In this document: piece after piece, positions 45,928 to 55,921 of the stretch | Position numbering within the stretch: the stretch's first letter is position 1 | How the letters are laid out: every line of letters starts with the position of its first letter | Assembly: GCA_002863155.1 (NCBI GenBank) | Contig: PKED01000030.1 | Location: 1-64,000, forward strand | Reading direction: 5' to 3' | DNA length: 64,000 nt | Source: Sphingomonadaceae bacterium | GTDB lineage: Bacteria > Pseudomonadota > Alphaproteobacteria > Sphingomonadales > Sphingomonadaceae | Program-made: the position numbers and the translations under genes | The notes under the pieces: model-generated | What the model was told of the DNA's origin: nothing | Database searches by the model: none | The model's input: only the letters and a program-made list of their open reading frames with translations

Positions 45928-46263
45928 ATGAAGCTTATCGCCTTTGCCGCGCTGGTCTCGTTCGCCGCTGTTCCGGCCCTTGCCCAAACCGCCCCGACGC
46001 CTGCACCGCCCGCCGCCGCTCCTGCACCGATGGCGACGACGGAAACTGCCAAGTTCACGGTCGACACGCCGATCGAACAGCTTGTCGCCAATGAGCAGGC
46101 CAAGGCCGTCCTGATGACGGTTCTCGGCGCCGACATCACGCAGAATCCCTTTTACGACCAGATCAAGGCGATGAGCTTCGCGCAGGTGCAGCCCCTGTCG
46201 CAGGGTCAGATCACCGACGAGACGATGAAGAAGCTCGCCGACGGGCTCGCTGCCATCAAATGA
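45928..46263 (+). CDS. Small exported hypothetical protein
   Basis: A 111-residue protein with signal peptide (KLIAFAALVSFAAVPALAQ), a Pro/Ala/Thr linker and a ~65-residue domain (DTPIEQLVANEQAKAVLMTVL, DQIKAMSFAQVQPLSQGQITDE) of predicted helices. The second part resembles repeats in sphingomonad-specific proteins, but no named family is recognised. The ATG at 45928 starts the signal peptide. A terminator follows. Confidence 0.72.
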   Translation: MKLIAFAALVSFAAVPALAQTAPTPAPPAAAPAPMATTETAKFTVDTPIEQLVANEQAKAVLMTVLGADITQNPFYDQIKAMSFAQVQPLSQGQITDETMKKLADGLAAIK

Positions 46264-46268
46264 GCGTC

Positions 46269-46288
46269 GGGGGGCCTCGCCCCCTTTT
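46269..46288 (+). terminator. Rho-independent terminator
   Basis: GGGGGC-CTC-GCCCCC followed by TTTT, six bases after the stop of the small exported protein. Confidence 0.75.
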
Positions 46289-46373
46289 GTCGCCGACCGC
46301 CAGCACTGCCGGAATGCCCCGGCGACGCTGGCGGCGGTAGCGTCGCGAGGCAGTTGCGCCTAGATCAACCGCG

Positions 46374-48296
46374 ATGTCCAAGCCGTCCGCACCCGACCGT
46401 TTCAACGAGGAACAGGCGACCTATGCCGTGCGCGGCGCCGACGCCCCCGACCTTGCCGGTGGGGTGGCGGCGATTCGCAACGTTCTGAAGACGCTGCCGG
46501 CCCGGCCCGGCGTCTACCGAATGCAGGACGCACGCGGCGACGTGCTCTATGTGGGCAAAGCGCGCGCGCTGAAGAACCGCGTCACCAACTATACCCAGGT
46601 CGATCGCCTGCCCAAGCGGCTCCAGCGCATGGTCGCGCTCACCCGATCGATGACGATCGTGACCACCAACAACGAGGCGGAGGCGCTGCTGCTCGAAGCG
46701 CAGCTGATCAAGCGCTATCGCCCAGCCTACAACGTCCTGCTGCGCGACGACAAAAGCTTTCCCTTCATCCTGTTGCGCGCCGACCACGAATTTCCGCGCA
46801 TCCAGAAGCATCGCGGTGCCAGGCGGGCGAAGGGCAATTATTACGGTCCCTTCGCCAGCGCCGGATCGGTCAACACCACGCTCAATGCGCTGCAAAAGCT
46901 GTTTCTGCTCAGGAGCTGCACCGACGGTTTCATGAAGCGGCGCGACCGCCCATGCCTGTTGTACCAGATCAAGCGCTGCTCGGCGCCTTGCGTCGGTCGC
47001 ATCTCGCCCGCCGATTATGCCGAGCTCGTTGCCGATGCGAAGGCCTTTCTGGCGGGCAAATCGACCGAGGTACAGGCCAAGCTCGGCGCGCAGATGCAGG
47101 CAGCGGCGGCGGCGATGGATTTCGAACTCGCGGCAATCCTGCGCGATCGCCTGCGCGCGCTGACTTTCATCCAGGGCAGCCAGGCGATCAACGCCGATGG
47201 GGTGGGCGACGCCGACATCTTCGCGATGGCCAACAAGAATGGCGTGATCGGCATCCAGGCTTTCTTCATACGCGGCGGACAGAATTGGGGGCATCGCAGC
47301 TTCTTTCCCGCGCACACGGCGGACGTGCCGGAGGATGAAGTGCTGAGCAGCTTCCTCGGCCAATTCTATGAGGAAGTGCCGCCGCCGCGCACCATCCTGC
47401 TCGACCGGGCGCTGGGCGAGGCAGATTTGCTGGGCGAGGCGCTTGGCCGCCATGTCGGGCACAAGGTGAGCCTGTCGGTGCCGATGCGCGGCGCGCGTCG
47501 CAAGCTGCTCGATCAGGCGAAGCGCAATGCCGAGGAAGCGCTCGACCGCCGTCTCGCCGAATCGACGACGCAGGCAAAGCTGCTGCGCGAGGTTGCCGAA
47601 CTGTTCGACCTGCCCGAGCCGCCCGACCGGATCGAAATTTACGACAACAGCCATATCCAGGGCACCAACGCACTCGGCGCGATGGTCGTCGCCGGGCCGG
47701 AGGGTTTCCGCAAAGGCCAGTACCGCAAGTTCAACATCAAGAACCCGGACACCAATCCGGGCGACGACTTCGCGATGATGCGCGAAGTGCTGACGCGCCG
47801 GTTCGCGCGCGCGCTCGACGAGGATCCCGATCGCGACGCGGGCGACTGGCCCGATCTGGTGTTGCTGGACGGCGGTCGCGGCCAGCTCAATGCCGCTAGA
47901 AGCGTGCTGGAGGAACTGGGGATCGAGGATGTCTGCCTGGTCGGCATCGCCAAGGGGCCGCATCATGGCCGCGACGGCCGCGAGGTTTTCCACCTGATGG
48001 ACGGCCGCGAGTTCCAACTGCCGGTCAATGCGCCGGTGCTGTTCTACCTCCAGCGGCTGCGCGACGAGGTTCACCGCTTCGCGATCGGCGCCCACCGCGC
48101 GAAACGGTCCAAGGCGATCGGCGCGAGCCCGCTCGACGATGTGCCGGGCATCGGTCCGGCACGCAAAAAGGCGTTGCTGATGCATTTTGGCACCGCGCGG
48201 GCGGTGCGGGGTGCCAGCCTGGAGGATCTGCAGAAAGCCCCCGGCGTCAGCGAAGCGGTCGCGCGACAGATCCACGATTTTTTCCACGCCCGCTGA
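46374..48296 (+). CDS. uvrC: Excinuclease ABC subunit C
   Basis: The 640-residue UvrC makes both incisions in nucleotide excision repair. Order of domains: GIY-YIG (PARPGVYRMQDARGDVLYVGKARALKNR, ~40-115), Cys-rich region (CLLYQIKRCSAPC), UVR motif, RNase H-like 5' nuclease (IEIYDNSHIQGTNALGAMVV, DLVLLDGGRGQL) and C-terminal helix-hairpin-helix (DVPGIGPARKKALLMHF). Length is standard. Confidence 0.96.
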   Translation: MSKPSAPDRFNEEQATYAVRGADAPDLAGGVAAIRNVLKTLPARPGVYRMQDARGDVLYVGKARALKNRVTNYTQVDRLPKRLQRMVALTRSMTIVTTNNEAEALLLEAQLIKRYRPAYNVLLRDDKSFPFILLRADHEFPRIQKHRGARRAKGNYYGPFASAGSVNTTLNALQKLFLLRSCTDGFMKRRDRPCLLYQIKRCSAPCVGRISPADYAELVADAKAFLAGKSTEVQAKLGAQMQAAAAAMDFELAAILRDRLRALTFIQGSQAINADGVGDADIFAMANKNGVIGIQAFFIRGGQNWGHRSFFPAHTADVPEDEVLSSFLGQFYEEVPPPRTILLDRALGEADLLGEALGRHVGHKVSLSVPMRGARRKLLDQAKRNAEEALDRRLAESTTQAKLLREVAELFDLPEPPDRIEIYDNSHIQGTNALGAMVVAGPEGFRKGQYRKFNIKNPDTNPGDDFAMMREVLTRRFARALDEDPDRDAGDWPDLVLLDGGRGQLNAARSVLEELGIEDVCLVGIAKGPHHGRDGREVFHLMDGREFQLPVNAPVLFYLQRLRDEVHRFAIGAHRAKRSKAIGASPLDDVPGIGPARKKALLMHFGTARAVRGASLEDLQKAPGVSEAVARQIHDFFHAR

Positions 48297-48374
48297 TGTT
48301 TAGCCGGCGCTTTGCCGCGGCGTTTGCCCCGTCTAGTTTGGGGAATGTTCATTTTCTTGATCTAGGTCACGGGC

Positions 48375-49328
48375 ATGGCGGCGCCCGTTTTCCTGACGAT
48401 CGACACCGAGCTGGTCTGGCGACATCATGCCGCCGGTCTGGACATCGCGACCCAGTATGAACGGTCGTTCGAGCCGGCGGGCGTCGGCATTTCCTTTCAG
48501 CTTTCGCGGCTGCGCGACCACGGTCTGAAGGCGGTTTTCTTCGTCGATCCGATGCCGGCGCTGATCCATGGCCTTGATCCGATCAAGCGGGTCGTGGCGA
48601 CGATCCTGGAAGCAGGGCAGGATGTTCAGCTTCACCTCCACCCCAATTGGACGGGCGCCCGGGGCGATGACGGCGGCGCGCATGGGCGGTTCAACCTTCC
48701 CGAATATGATCGCGCCGAACAGGAAGCGCTGATCGCCGGCGCGCGCGAACTGCTGGTTGCGGCCGGGGCGCAGGCGCCGATTGCTTTTCGCGCCGGCAAT
48801 TATGCCGCCAATCCCGATACGCTGGACGCGCTCGCCGCACTCGGCTTTCGCTATGACAGCAGCCATAACGGCTCGATGCAGCCTTGGCCCGGTATGATCG
48901 ATCTTCCGGAAGACCGGATCGCCCCGATCGCGCATCGCGGGCTGATCGAGGTGCCGGTGTCGCTGATCGAGGAGCGCCCAGGCAAGCGGCGGACATTCCA
49001 GATCTGCGCGCTGTCGGCAGGCGAGATGCGCGACGCGCTCGATCATGCCGTCGCCGAAAGCCATGCGGTGGTGACGATCGTCAGCCATGGCTTCGAACTC
49101 GCCAACCGGACCGGAACCGGCGCCAACGCGATTCATGTCCGCCGGTTCAACGCGCTGTGCGCGATGCTCGAGGAAATGTCCGACCGGCTGCCGACAGCCC
49201 ATTTCGGCGATGCACCCACGCTGATCCTCGGCCAGAATGATCGGCCGCTGCCGCCCAGTCCGGTGCGAACCTATTGGCGCCAGGCGGAGCAACTCTGGTC
49301 GAATATGGTCGCCGAGCGCGCGGCATGA
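48375..49328 (+). CDS. Polysaccharide deacetylase-family protein
   Basis: A 317-residue NodB-like protein. FLTIDTELVW holds the catalytic/metal Asp region, LHLHPNWTG the His ligands (HxH type), and FRAGNYAANPDTLDALAALGFRYDSS the later conserved segment. It would remove acetyl groups from a carbohydrate or act on a related C-N bond. It overlaps the next gene by ATGA, indicating a shared envelope-glycan role. Confidence 0.8.
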   Translation: MAAPVFLTIDTELVWRHHAAGLDIATQYERSFEPAGVGISFQLSRLRDHGLKAVFFVDPMPALIHGLDPIKRVVATILEAGQDVQLHLHPNWTGARGDDGGAHGRFNLPEYDRAEQEALIAGARELLVAAGAQAPIAFRAGNYAANPDTLDALAALGFRYDSSHNGSMQPWPGMIDLPEDRIAPIAHRGLIEVPVSLIEERPGKRRTFQICALSAGEMRDALDHAVAESHAVVTIVSHGFELANRTGTGANAIHVRRFNALCAMLEEMSDRLPTAHFGDAPTLILGQNDRPLPPSPVRTYWRQAEQLWSNMVAERAA

Positions 49329-50230
49329 GCGCGACGTCATTGCCGTTGCGCTTTCAGATCGGCGCGCGCACTCTCTTCGCCATTCGCCGCAGGCTGGTGC
49401 GGGTGCCGCTGTCGCTGGACGATGCCGAAGCCGGCCATGCCCCCGTGCTGCCGCCCATCGAACGCGGCGACGATGGTTATGCGATCACTTCGCTGCCCAC
49501 CGCCCGGCTCGACGCGATAACGCGGGGCGGGATGCTGGCCTTTGTCCGCCAGCGCTACACGCGCCATTTCATTGACCTGACCGGCGACCATGACGGCTAT
49601 CTGGCCGCGCTCAGCGCCAACACCCGATCGGGCATTAGGCGTAAGACCAGGCGGCTTGCTGAGGCATCGGGCGGCATGCTCGATGTCCGACGTTTTCGCA
49701 CGCCGCCCGAGCTTGAGGCGTTCCATGCAGCGGCGCGGATGCTGTCGCGCAAGACCTATCAGGAACGGCTGCTCGACAATGGCCTGCCGGACGGCGAGCG
49801 CTTCGTGGCGCAGATGCTGGCAATGGCGGCGGCGGGGTCGGTGCGCGCATGGCTGCTTTATCTTGGCGACGCGCCGATTGCCTATCTCTACTGCTCGGTG
49901 GCGGGCGGCACGGTCCGCTACGATCATGTCGGCCACGATCCGGCTTTTGCTGATCTGTCCCCCGGCAGCGTGCTGCAGATGGAGGCGATCCGCGACCTGT
50001 TCGCCGAGGGCATGCATCGCCGCTTCGACTTCACCGAGGGAGAGGGGCAGCACAAGCGCCAATTCGCGACCGGCGGGATCGCGTGCACCGATCTCCTGCT
50101 GCTGCGCCCGACGCTTGCCAACCGCGCGACGCTGGCCGCACTGGCGGCGTTCGAGGGCGGCCTGGCACTGGGAAAGCACGCCGCGAACCGGCTTGGCCTG
50201 GAGCCGATGGCGCGGCGGCTGCGGCGCTGA
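49325..50230 (+). CDS. FemAB/BioF2-like GNAT acyltransferase
   Basis: A 301-residue protein of the Acetyltransf_6/BioF2-like type. Features are ALSANTRSGIRRKTRRLAEASGG (basic segment), LLYLGDAPIAYLYCSVAGGTVRYDHVGHDP and SPGSVLQMEAIRDLFAEGMHRRFDFTEGEGQHKRQFAT, the acyl-CoA-binding pattern. Such proteins modify exopolysaccharides or lipids. The start at 49325 overlaps the deacetylase stop. Confidence 0.77.
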   Translation: MSATSLPLRFQIGARTLFAIRRRLVRVPLSLDDAEAGHAPVLPPIERGDDGYAITSLPTARLDAITRGGMLAFVRQRYTRHFIDLTGDHDGYLAALSANTRSGIRRKTRRLAEASGGMLDVRRFRTPPELEAFHAAARMLSRKTYQERLLDNGLPDGERFVAQMLAMAAAGSVRAWLLYLGDAPIAYLYCSVAGGTVRYDHVGHDPAFADLSPGSVLQMEAIRDLFAEGMHRRFDFTEGEGQHKRQFATGGIACTDLLLLRPTLANRATLAALAAFEGGLALGKHAANRLGLEPMARRLRR

Positions 50231-50266
50231 CTTCGCGCCTGCGCGCCTGCGCGCTATAGCCCTGCG

Positions 50267-50998
50267 ATGCACATCCGCGCCGAGGCCCTGATCCTTGCCG
50301 TGCGCATGCATGGCGAACATGGCGCGGTGGTCCGCTGCCTGACGGCCGAGCATGGCCTGCAGCCCGGCTATGTCCGGGGCGGCCGGTCGACGCGGCTGCG
50401 CCCGGTGCTTCAGCCCGGCAATCTGGTGCTCGGCGATTGGCGCGCGCGAACCGACAGCCAGCTCGCCGGCTTGACCGCCGAGCTGGTTCACAGTCGAGCC
50501 CCGCTGTTCGAACAACCATTGCCCGCCGCCGCGATCGATTGGGTGACCGCGCTGACAGCGGCCGCCCTGCCCGAAGCGCAACCCTATCCGGCGATCTTCG
50601 CGACGCTCTCGGCGATGCTGGCCGCCATCGAAGCGGCACCCGCCGCGCGCGGCTGGGCAGCCGCGCTGGTCCGGTATGAACTGCTGCTGATGGCCGAACT
50701 CGGCTTTGGGCTCGATCTCGGCCAGTGCGCGGCGACCGGGACCACCGACGACCTTGCTTGGGTCAGCCCCAATAGCGGGGCAGCGGTGAGCGCGGCTGCC
50801 GGCGCGCCCTATCGCCACCGGCTATTGCCGTTGCCGGCCTTCCTGCACGCGGGCGGCAGCGGAGACTGGCCGCAGATTATGGACGGACTGCGGCTGACCG
50901 GCCATTTCCTCGCGCGCGACGTGCTGACCGGGCGCCCCGCCGACGTCCTTGCGGCGCGGGCGCGGCTGGTCGACCGGCTGCACAGAGCGGTTGCGTGA
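50267..50998 (+). CDS. recO: DNA repair protein RecO
   Basis: A 243-residue RecO: N-terminal OB-fold ([34 protein letters not shown]), an alpha-helical core and a partial C-terminal region without the full zinc Cys set. RecO loads RecA at gaps with RecR and anneals SSB-coated DNA. It lies between envelope genes on the same strand. Confidence 0.9.
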   Translation: MHIRAEALILAVRMHGEHGAVVRCLTAEHGLQPGYVRGGRSTRLRPVLQPGNLVLGDWRARTDSQLAGLTAELVHSRAPLFEQPLPAAAIDWVTALTAAALPEAQPYPAIFATLSAMLAAIEAAPAARGWAAALVRYELLLMAELGFGLDLGQCAATGTTDDLAWVSPNSGAAVSAAAGAPYRHRLLPLPAFLHAGGSGDWPQIMDGLRLTGHFLARDVLTGRPADVLAARARLVDRLHRAVA

Positions 50999-51026
50999 CG
51001 CATGCCGCCCCGGCAATGAGAGGGCG

Positions 51027-52160
51027 ATGCTCCAGACGGTAACCAGAAGCGACCAGGACGCCGGCCTGCTCGACCTCGCGGTCGTCATTCCGACGTTCAA
51101 CGAATCGGCGAACGTGCCCCGGCTGATCGAAAAGCTCGACGCGGCGCTGGCGGGTATCGCCTGGGAAGCGATCTTCGTCGATGACGACAGCCCGGACGGC
51201 ACCGCCGATGCCGCACGCGCGCTCGGTCGGTCGGACCAGCGCGTCAGGGTCATCCAGCGGATCGGGCGGCGCGGCCTGTCATCGGCCTGTATCGAGGGGA
51301 TGTGCGCGACCGCGGCGCCGCTCGTCGCGGTGATCGACGGCGACCTGCAGCATGACGAGACGCTGTTGCCGAAGATGCTGGCCGCGCTGCGATCCGATCC
51401 GGCGCTCGACGTGGCGATCGGCTCGCGGTTCGTTGCCGGCGGCGGGACCGGCGACTGGGACCGCGACCGGGTGGCCAAGTCCGCGCTTGCGACGCGGCTG
51501 TCGCGGCGCGTGCTGAAAGCCGACCTGACCGATCCGATGAGCGGCTTCTTCATGATCCGCAGCGAAGTCGTGCGGCGCATCATACCGGGGCTGAACGCGA
51601 TCGGGTTCAAGATCCTGCTCGACATCATGACCGCCAGCGCCACGCCGCTGCGCTTCGTCGAGCTGCCCTATACCTTCCGCACCCGCGACCTCGGCGAGAG
51701 CAAGCTCGACCATGTCGTCGCGATGGAGTTCCTGATCGCGCTGTACGACCGGATGTTCGGGCGGATCGTGCCGGTGCGCTTCGCGATGTTCTCGGGCATC
51801 GGACTGATCGGCGTCGGCGTGCATATGGCGGTGCTGTTCCCGGTCGTGCGGGTATGGGGTGAAGGGGTGTTCCTGACCGGCCAGATCCTTGCGGCGATGA
51901 CCGCGATGACTGCCAATTTCTTCCTCAACAACGCGCTCACCTACCGCGATCGTCGGCTGAAAGGTGTGCGTGCGCTGATCGACGGCTGGGTGTCGTTCTG
52001 CGTGGTCTGCTCGGTCGGGCTGGTCGCCAATATCGGCGTCGCCGGGTTCCTCCACGATGCGCGCGAGGGGAGCTGGGCGGTGTCTGCGCTGATGGGCGTG
52101 CTGGTCGGCGCGGTCTGGAACTACGCGCTGTCGTCGCGCTTTGTCTGGGGGCGTTACTGA
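51027..52160 (+). CDS. Family-2 glycosyltransferase fused to a GtrA-type membrane domain
   Basis: A 377-residue protein: DPM1-like GT2 domain (20-240; AVVIPTFNESANVPRLIEKL, DDDSPDGTADAA, DGDLQHDE) then a four-helix GtrA domain (VRFAMFSGIGLIGVGVHMAVLF, TANFFLNNALTYRD). It would charge a polyprenyl phosphate with a sugar and help flip it. It is convergent with a PMT-family transferase that could use such a donor. Confidence 0.88.
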   Translation: MLQTVTRSDQDAGLLDLAVVIPTFNESANVPRLIEKLDAALAGIAWEAIFVDDDSPDGTADAARALGRSDQRVRVIQRIGRRGLSSACIEGMCATAAPLVAVIDGDLQHDETLLPKMLAALRSDPALDVAIGSRFVAGGGTGDWDRDRVAKSALATRLSRRVLKADLTDPMSGFFMIRSEVVRRIIPGLNAIGFKILLDIMTASATPLRFVELPYTFRTRDLGESKLDHVVAMEFLIALYDRMFGRIVPVRFAMFSGIGLIGVGVHMAVLFPVVRVWGEGVFLTGQILAAMTAMTANFFLNNALTYRDRRLKGVRALIDGWVSFCVVCSVGLVANIGVAGFLHDAREGSWAVSALMGVLVGAVWNYALSSRFVWGRY

Positions 52161-52163
52161 CCG

Positions 52164-53432
52164 CTAGCGCCAGCTGTCGAACCACATCCAGCGCAGGAAC
52201 GCCTGATCGCCGTCGAGCGGTGCCGCCGAGATGATCGGGAAGAACCCCGCAAACAGCGCCAGCGCGAGCGCCAGCCCCGCTTCGCTCGCGAATTTGAAGC
52301 GCGGCTCGGCATAGCGTTCGAGCGCGGCGGCGATCGCGAGACCCAGAAAGATGCTGGGCAGATAGTAATAATAGAAAAAGCCGACCTTCTTGGGGATGAC
52401 GATCCACACGCCGTAGGACCCCGCCCAGAGCAGCGCGATGGCGAGCATCGGCCGCACCCGATCGCGTATGCCAGCGTAGAAGCATGCCGCGACCGCGACC
52501 AGCCCGCCCCACATCACCGCCGGGTTTCCGAGCATCAGGATACCGCGCTGAACGCCGTCGACCGGTTCGTACAGATACCATATCGGCCGCAGGTCGAGCG
52601 GCCATGTCCACCAGGACGACTGATAGGGATGATGGGGCAGCGGCAGCAATTGCTGGCCCAGGATGCGAAACTGGAACGGGATCAGCGTCGCGAGCGTCAG
52701 CGGTTCATATTTGTAGAAAAAGGCGGGCACAAAGCTGATGAAATAGGTGCCGATGCTCACGGCGCCGAGCAGGCCAAGCGCCGGTGACAGGCTGAGGCCG
52801 CGGAAATAGCGATTGCCGCCGTCGTGGCGCTTGAGGGCGATCATCGCCAGCGCGGCGAACACGACGAACGGGATCGCGCTCCATTTCGCCGCGACGCCAA
52901 GTCCGAGCAGGATCGCGCTCGCGATCAGCCATAGCCGCGATCGACCGGCGGGTGCGCGGGCAGCGGCGATCATCGTCACGATCGCTACCATCACGAAGGC
53001 GGCCATATAGCCGTCGAGCATTGCGATCCGCGCCTGGATATAGACGGTGAAGTTCATCAGCACGAACAGCGCCGCGTAAAGCGCGGGGCGAATCCGGCCG
53101 AGCAATTGCCAGCCCAGCGCGAACACCGCCATGATCACCATCGCCCCGGCAAGGGTCGAGAAGAAGCGCCAGCCCAGCGGGTTGTCGCCAAAGATCACGA
53201 TACCCGCCGCCATGAACGTCTTTGCCAGCAGCGGATGCTCGATATTATAGGGTGCGTTCAGCCGTGCGAGCGTGCGGGCGGCCTCGGTATAATAGACCTC
53301 GTCGAACACCGGCTTGCCGGGGATGGTCAGGTTGGCGAGGAACAGCAGCTCAGCGGCGATGCCGAGTGCGATCGCGATCAGCCAGGGGCGTGGGCGGGTC
53401 GAATCGGGCGTCATCGCCCGCGCCTGTCTCAT
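52164..53432 (-). CDS. PMT-family protein mannosyltransferase-like membrane enzyme
   Basis: A 422-residue GT39-type enzyme with about ten membrane helices. The catalytic DE pair lies in GKPVFDEVYYTEAA in the first periplasmic loop, and NIEHPLLAKTFMAAGI and RFFSTLAGA are typical. It transfers a sugar from a polyprenyl carrier to protein or another acceptor. The ATG at 53414 is an alternative start. It is convergent with the GT2-GtrA gene, consistent with joint function. Confidence 0.85.
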   Translation of the reverse strand: MRQARAMTPDSTRPRPWLIAIALGIAAELLFLANLTIPGKPVFDEVYYTEAARTLARLNAPYNIEHPLLAKTFMAAGIVIFGDNPLGWRFFSTLAGAMVIMAVFALGWQLLGRIRPALYAALFVLMNFTVYIQARIAMLDGYMAAFVMVAIVTMIAAARAPAGRSRLWLIASAILLGLGVAAKWSAIPFVVFAALAMIALKRHDGGNRYFRGLSLSPALGLLGAVSIGTYFISFVPAFFYKYEPLTLATLIPFQFRILGQQLLPLPHHPYQSSWWTWPLDLRPIWYLYEPVDGVQRGILMLGNPAVMWGGLVAVAACFYAGIRDRVRPMLAIALLWAGSYGVWIVIPKKVGFFYYYYLPSIFLGLAIAAALERYAEPRFKFASEAGLALALALFAGFFPIISAAPLDGDQAFLRWMWFDSWR

Positions 53433-53514
53433 TTCGTCGGGACGGTTTCAAGCGCCGCTCCTCATTGCCATCGGCCATTGACGCGAGGGGCGCCGAACCG
53501 GCAAACGGTGGGTC

Positions 53515-54717
53515 ATGAAACGCCGCACCGGACAATCCGACGCCGCCCGGCACTGGCGCCCGGCAACGCAGGCCGTGCGCGGCGGCACCGCGCGCAGCGA
53601 ATGGGGGGAAACGAGCGAGGCGTTGTTCCTGACCTCGGGCTATGCCTATGACTGTGCGGGCGACGCCGCCGCGCGGTTCGCGGGCGAGCAGGCGGGCATG
53701 ACCTATTCGCGGTTGCAGAACCCGACCGTCGAGATGCTCGAACATCGCATCGCGCTGCTAGAAGGGGCGGAAGCTTGCCGGACGATGGCGACCGGCATGG
53801 CGGCGATGACCGCGGCGCTGCTGTGCCAGCTTCAGGCCGGCGATCACGTCGTCGCGGGCCGCGCCGCGTTCGGATCGTGCCGATGGCTGGTCGATACGCT
53901 GCTCCCCAAATTCGGGATCGAGACGGTGACCGTCGATGCGCGCGATCCGCAGGCATTTGCCGATGCGGCGAAGGCGAACACGAAGGTCTTCTTCTTCGAA
54001 ACCCCCGCCAATCCGACGATGGACATCGCCGATCTGCGCGCGATCTGCGATATCGCCCGCGCGCGGGGGATCACCACCATCGTCGACAATGCGTTTGCGA
54101 CGCCCGCGCTTCAGCGGCCAATGGATTTCGGCGCCGACGTCACCGCCTATAGCGCGACCAAGATGATGGACGGGCAGGGGCGCGTGCTGGCGGGCGCGGT
54201 ATGCGGCAGTGCCGCGTTCATCAACGATGTGCTGTTGCCCTTCACCCGCAACACCGGGCCGACGCTGTCGCCCTTCAACGCCTGGGTGGTGATGAAGGGG
54301 CTGGAGACGCTCGACCTGCGCATCATGCGGCAGAGCGAGAATGCGGTCACGGTCGGGCGCTTCGTAGAGCCGCGCGTTCCGCGCATCCTCCATCCCGGGC
54401 TGCCGAGCCATCCGCAGCACAATCTCGCCATGGCCCAGATGCGCGCCTGCGGGCCGATTTTCGCGTTTGAAGTCGAGGGGCGCGGCCAGGCGCATGCGCT
54501 GCTCGATGCGCTCGAGCTGATCGATATCTCGAACAATATCGGCGATTCGCGTTCATTGATGACGCATCCGGCCTCGACCACCCATTCGAGCGTCGCCGAG
54601 GACAAGCGGATCGAGATGGGCATCAGCGAAGGCATGCTGCGGATCAATGTCGGGCTGGAGGATCCGGCCGACCTGATCGACGATCTCGATCGCGCGCTGA
54701 GCTCGGTCGGGCTATAG
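53515..54717 (+). CDS. metZ: O-succinylhomoserine sulfhydrylase
   Basis: A 400-residue PLP enzyme (Cys/Met metabolism family) converting O-succinylhomoserine and sulfide to homocysteine. The PLP lysine is in AYSATKMMDGQGRVLAG; TSGYAYDCAGDAAARF, YSRLQNPTVEMLE and THPASTTHSSV are family motifs. The direct sulfhydrylation route is typical of alphaproteobacteria. Upstream 80 bases were inspected for a SAM riboswitch without a clear match. Confidence 0.92.
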   Translation: MKRRTGQSDAARHWRPATQAVRGGTARSEWGETSEALFLTSGYAYDCAGDAAARFAGEQAGMTYSRLQNPTVEMLEHRIALLEGAEACRTMATGMAAMTAALLCQLQAGDHVVAGRAAFGSCRWLVDTLLPKFGIETVTVDARDPQAFADAAKANTKVFFFETPANPTMDIADLRAICDIARARGITTIVDNAFATPALQRPMDFGADVTAYSATKMMDGQGRVLAGAVCGSAAFINDVLLPFTRNTGPTLSPFNAWVVMKGLETLDLRIMRQSENAVTVGRFVEPRVPRILHPGLPSHPQHNLAMAQMRACGPIFAFEVEGRGQAHALLDALELIDISNNIGDSRSLMTHPASTTHSSVAEDKRIEMGISEGMLRINVGLEDPADLIDDLDRALSSVGL

Positions 54718-54724
54718 CTTGCGC

Positions 54725-55123
54725 ATGAAAGCGCTTTTCCCCAACGTCGCCGAAACACGCGGCGTGATCGTGCGGGTATCGGTCAGCTATTTGCCCGAAC
54801 AGAGCGAGCCGCGGCGGGGGCGCTGGTTCTGGGCCTATCACATCCGTATCGAGAATGAGGGCGAGTTCGACGTCCAGCTGCTCACGCGCCACTGGATCAT
54901 CACCGATGGGCGCGGCGCCCGCCACACGGTCGAGGGCGAAGGCGTGATCGGCGAGCAGCCCCAGATTCCGCCCGGCGGCAGTTTCGACTATGTCTCGGGT
55001 TGCCCGCTCCAGACGCCGACCGGATCGATGCAGGGCAGCTATCACATGATCGGTGCCGATGGATCGGCGTTCGATGTCGACATCCCCAAATTCGCGCTGC
55101 TGGCGCCTGCCGTCGAGAGCTGA
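54725..55123 (+). CDS. apaG: ApaG-domain protein
   Basis: A 132-residue beta-sandwich protein with the ApaG signature: VRVSVSYLPEQSEP, FWAYHIRIENEGEFDVQLLTRHWIITD and GGSFDYVSGCPLQTPTGSMQGSYHM. ApaG affects Co2+ resistance and Mg2+ efflux in enterobacteria; the mechanism is unclear. It begins 7 bases after the metZ stop. The TTG at 54719 was rejected in favour of the ATG. Confidence 0.92.
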   Translation: MKALFPNVAETRGVIVRVSVSYLPEQSEPRRGRWFWAYHIRIENEGEFDVQLLTRHWIITDGRGARHTVEGEGVIGEQPQIPPGGSFDYVSGCPLQTPTGSMQGSYHMIGADGSAFDVDIPKFALLAPAVES

Positions 55124-55129
55124 CCGCCG

Positions 55130-55921
55130 ATGAAACGCACGCATCTGCCGCTCAATGGCCTGCGCGTGCTCGACGCGGCGGCGCGCCATCTGAGCTTCAC
55201 CCGCGCCGCCGATGAGCTTGCCGTCACGCCGGCGGCGGTCGGCCAGCAGATCCGCGCGCTCGAGGACACGCTCGGCGTCGTCCTGTTCCGGCGAACGACC
55301 AAGGGGCTGGAGCTCACGCCCGAAGGCGAAGCGGGGCTCGGCGCCTTGCGCAACGGCCTTCTCCAGTTCGAGGAATCGGTGCGGGCGATGCAGGCGGGCC
55401 AGTCGAGCAAGTCGCTGACGATCGCCGCGCCGCGCGACCTGACCGAGAAATGGCTGCTGCCGCGCCTCGCCGAGATCGCGCATGGCGATCCCGAATTGCG
55501 GTTCGCGCTCGTCAATGCCGATGAAGCGATCGATTTCACCGAGGCCAATCTCGATCTCGCGATCCGCTGGGGCGAAGGGCCCGGTGAACATGAAGGCGAA
55601 TCGCTCGAATCGGAGGGGATGGTCACCGTCGAGCGTCCGGGGGGCGGCGCCGATACGCGCATTTCCTGGCCCGGCTGCCTCAACGATCCCGAGGTGTCGC
55701 TGGTCCGCGTCGGCGACGCCGGCCTCGCGCTCGACGCGGCGGCGGCCGGGATTGGCCGTGCGACCGTGCCCGAATTGCTTGCGCGCGCCGACATCGCCTC
55801 GGGCCGGGTAGTCGTCCTCGGCGAGCCGCAGCCCTATCGGCTCGGCTATTGGCTCGTCGCCCCGCTGCCGCAGTGGCGGCAGAAGAAGGTGAAAGCGTTG
55901 GTGGAGGCGCTCTGCGCATGA
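55130..55921 (+). CDS. LysR-family transcriptional regulator (GcvA-like)
   Basis: A 263-residue regulator: HTH (LPLNGLRVLDAAARHLSFTRAADELAVTPAAVGQQIRALED, 7-48) and a substrate-binding domain starting SLTIAAPRDL. The N terminus resembles GcvA. The effector domain is some 35 residues shorter than usual, with part of subdomain RD2 reduced (VERPGGGADTRIS). Whether it controls metZ is unknown; orientation is the same, 6 bases after apaG. Confidence 0.85.
   Translation: MKRTHLPLNGLRVLDAAARHLSFTRAADELAVTPAAVGQQIRALEDTLGVVLFRRTTKGLELTPEGEAGLGALRNGLLQFEESVRAMQAGQSSKSLTIAAPRDLTEKWLLPRLAEIAHGDPELRFALVNADEAIDFTEANLDLAIRWGEGPGEHEGESLESEGMVTVERPGGGADTRISWPGCLNDPEVSLVRVGDAGLALDAAAAGIGRATVPELLARADIASGRVVVLGEPQPYRLGYWLVAPLPQWRQKKVKALVEALCA

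Noticed and set aside
46365-48287. 640-codon ORF antisense to uvrC
   Set aside because: Same extent as uvrC on the opposite strand; a codon-bias artefact.
53433-53514. SAM riboswitch before metZ
   Set aside because: I could not find the conserved core or pseudoknot pairing of SAM-II or related classes; a covariance-model search would decide.
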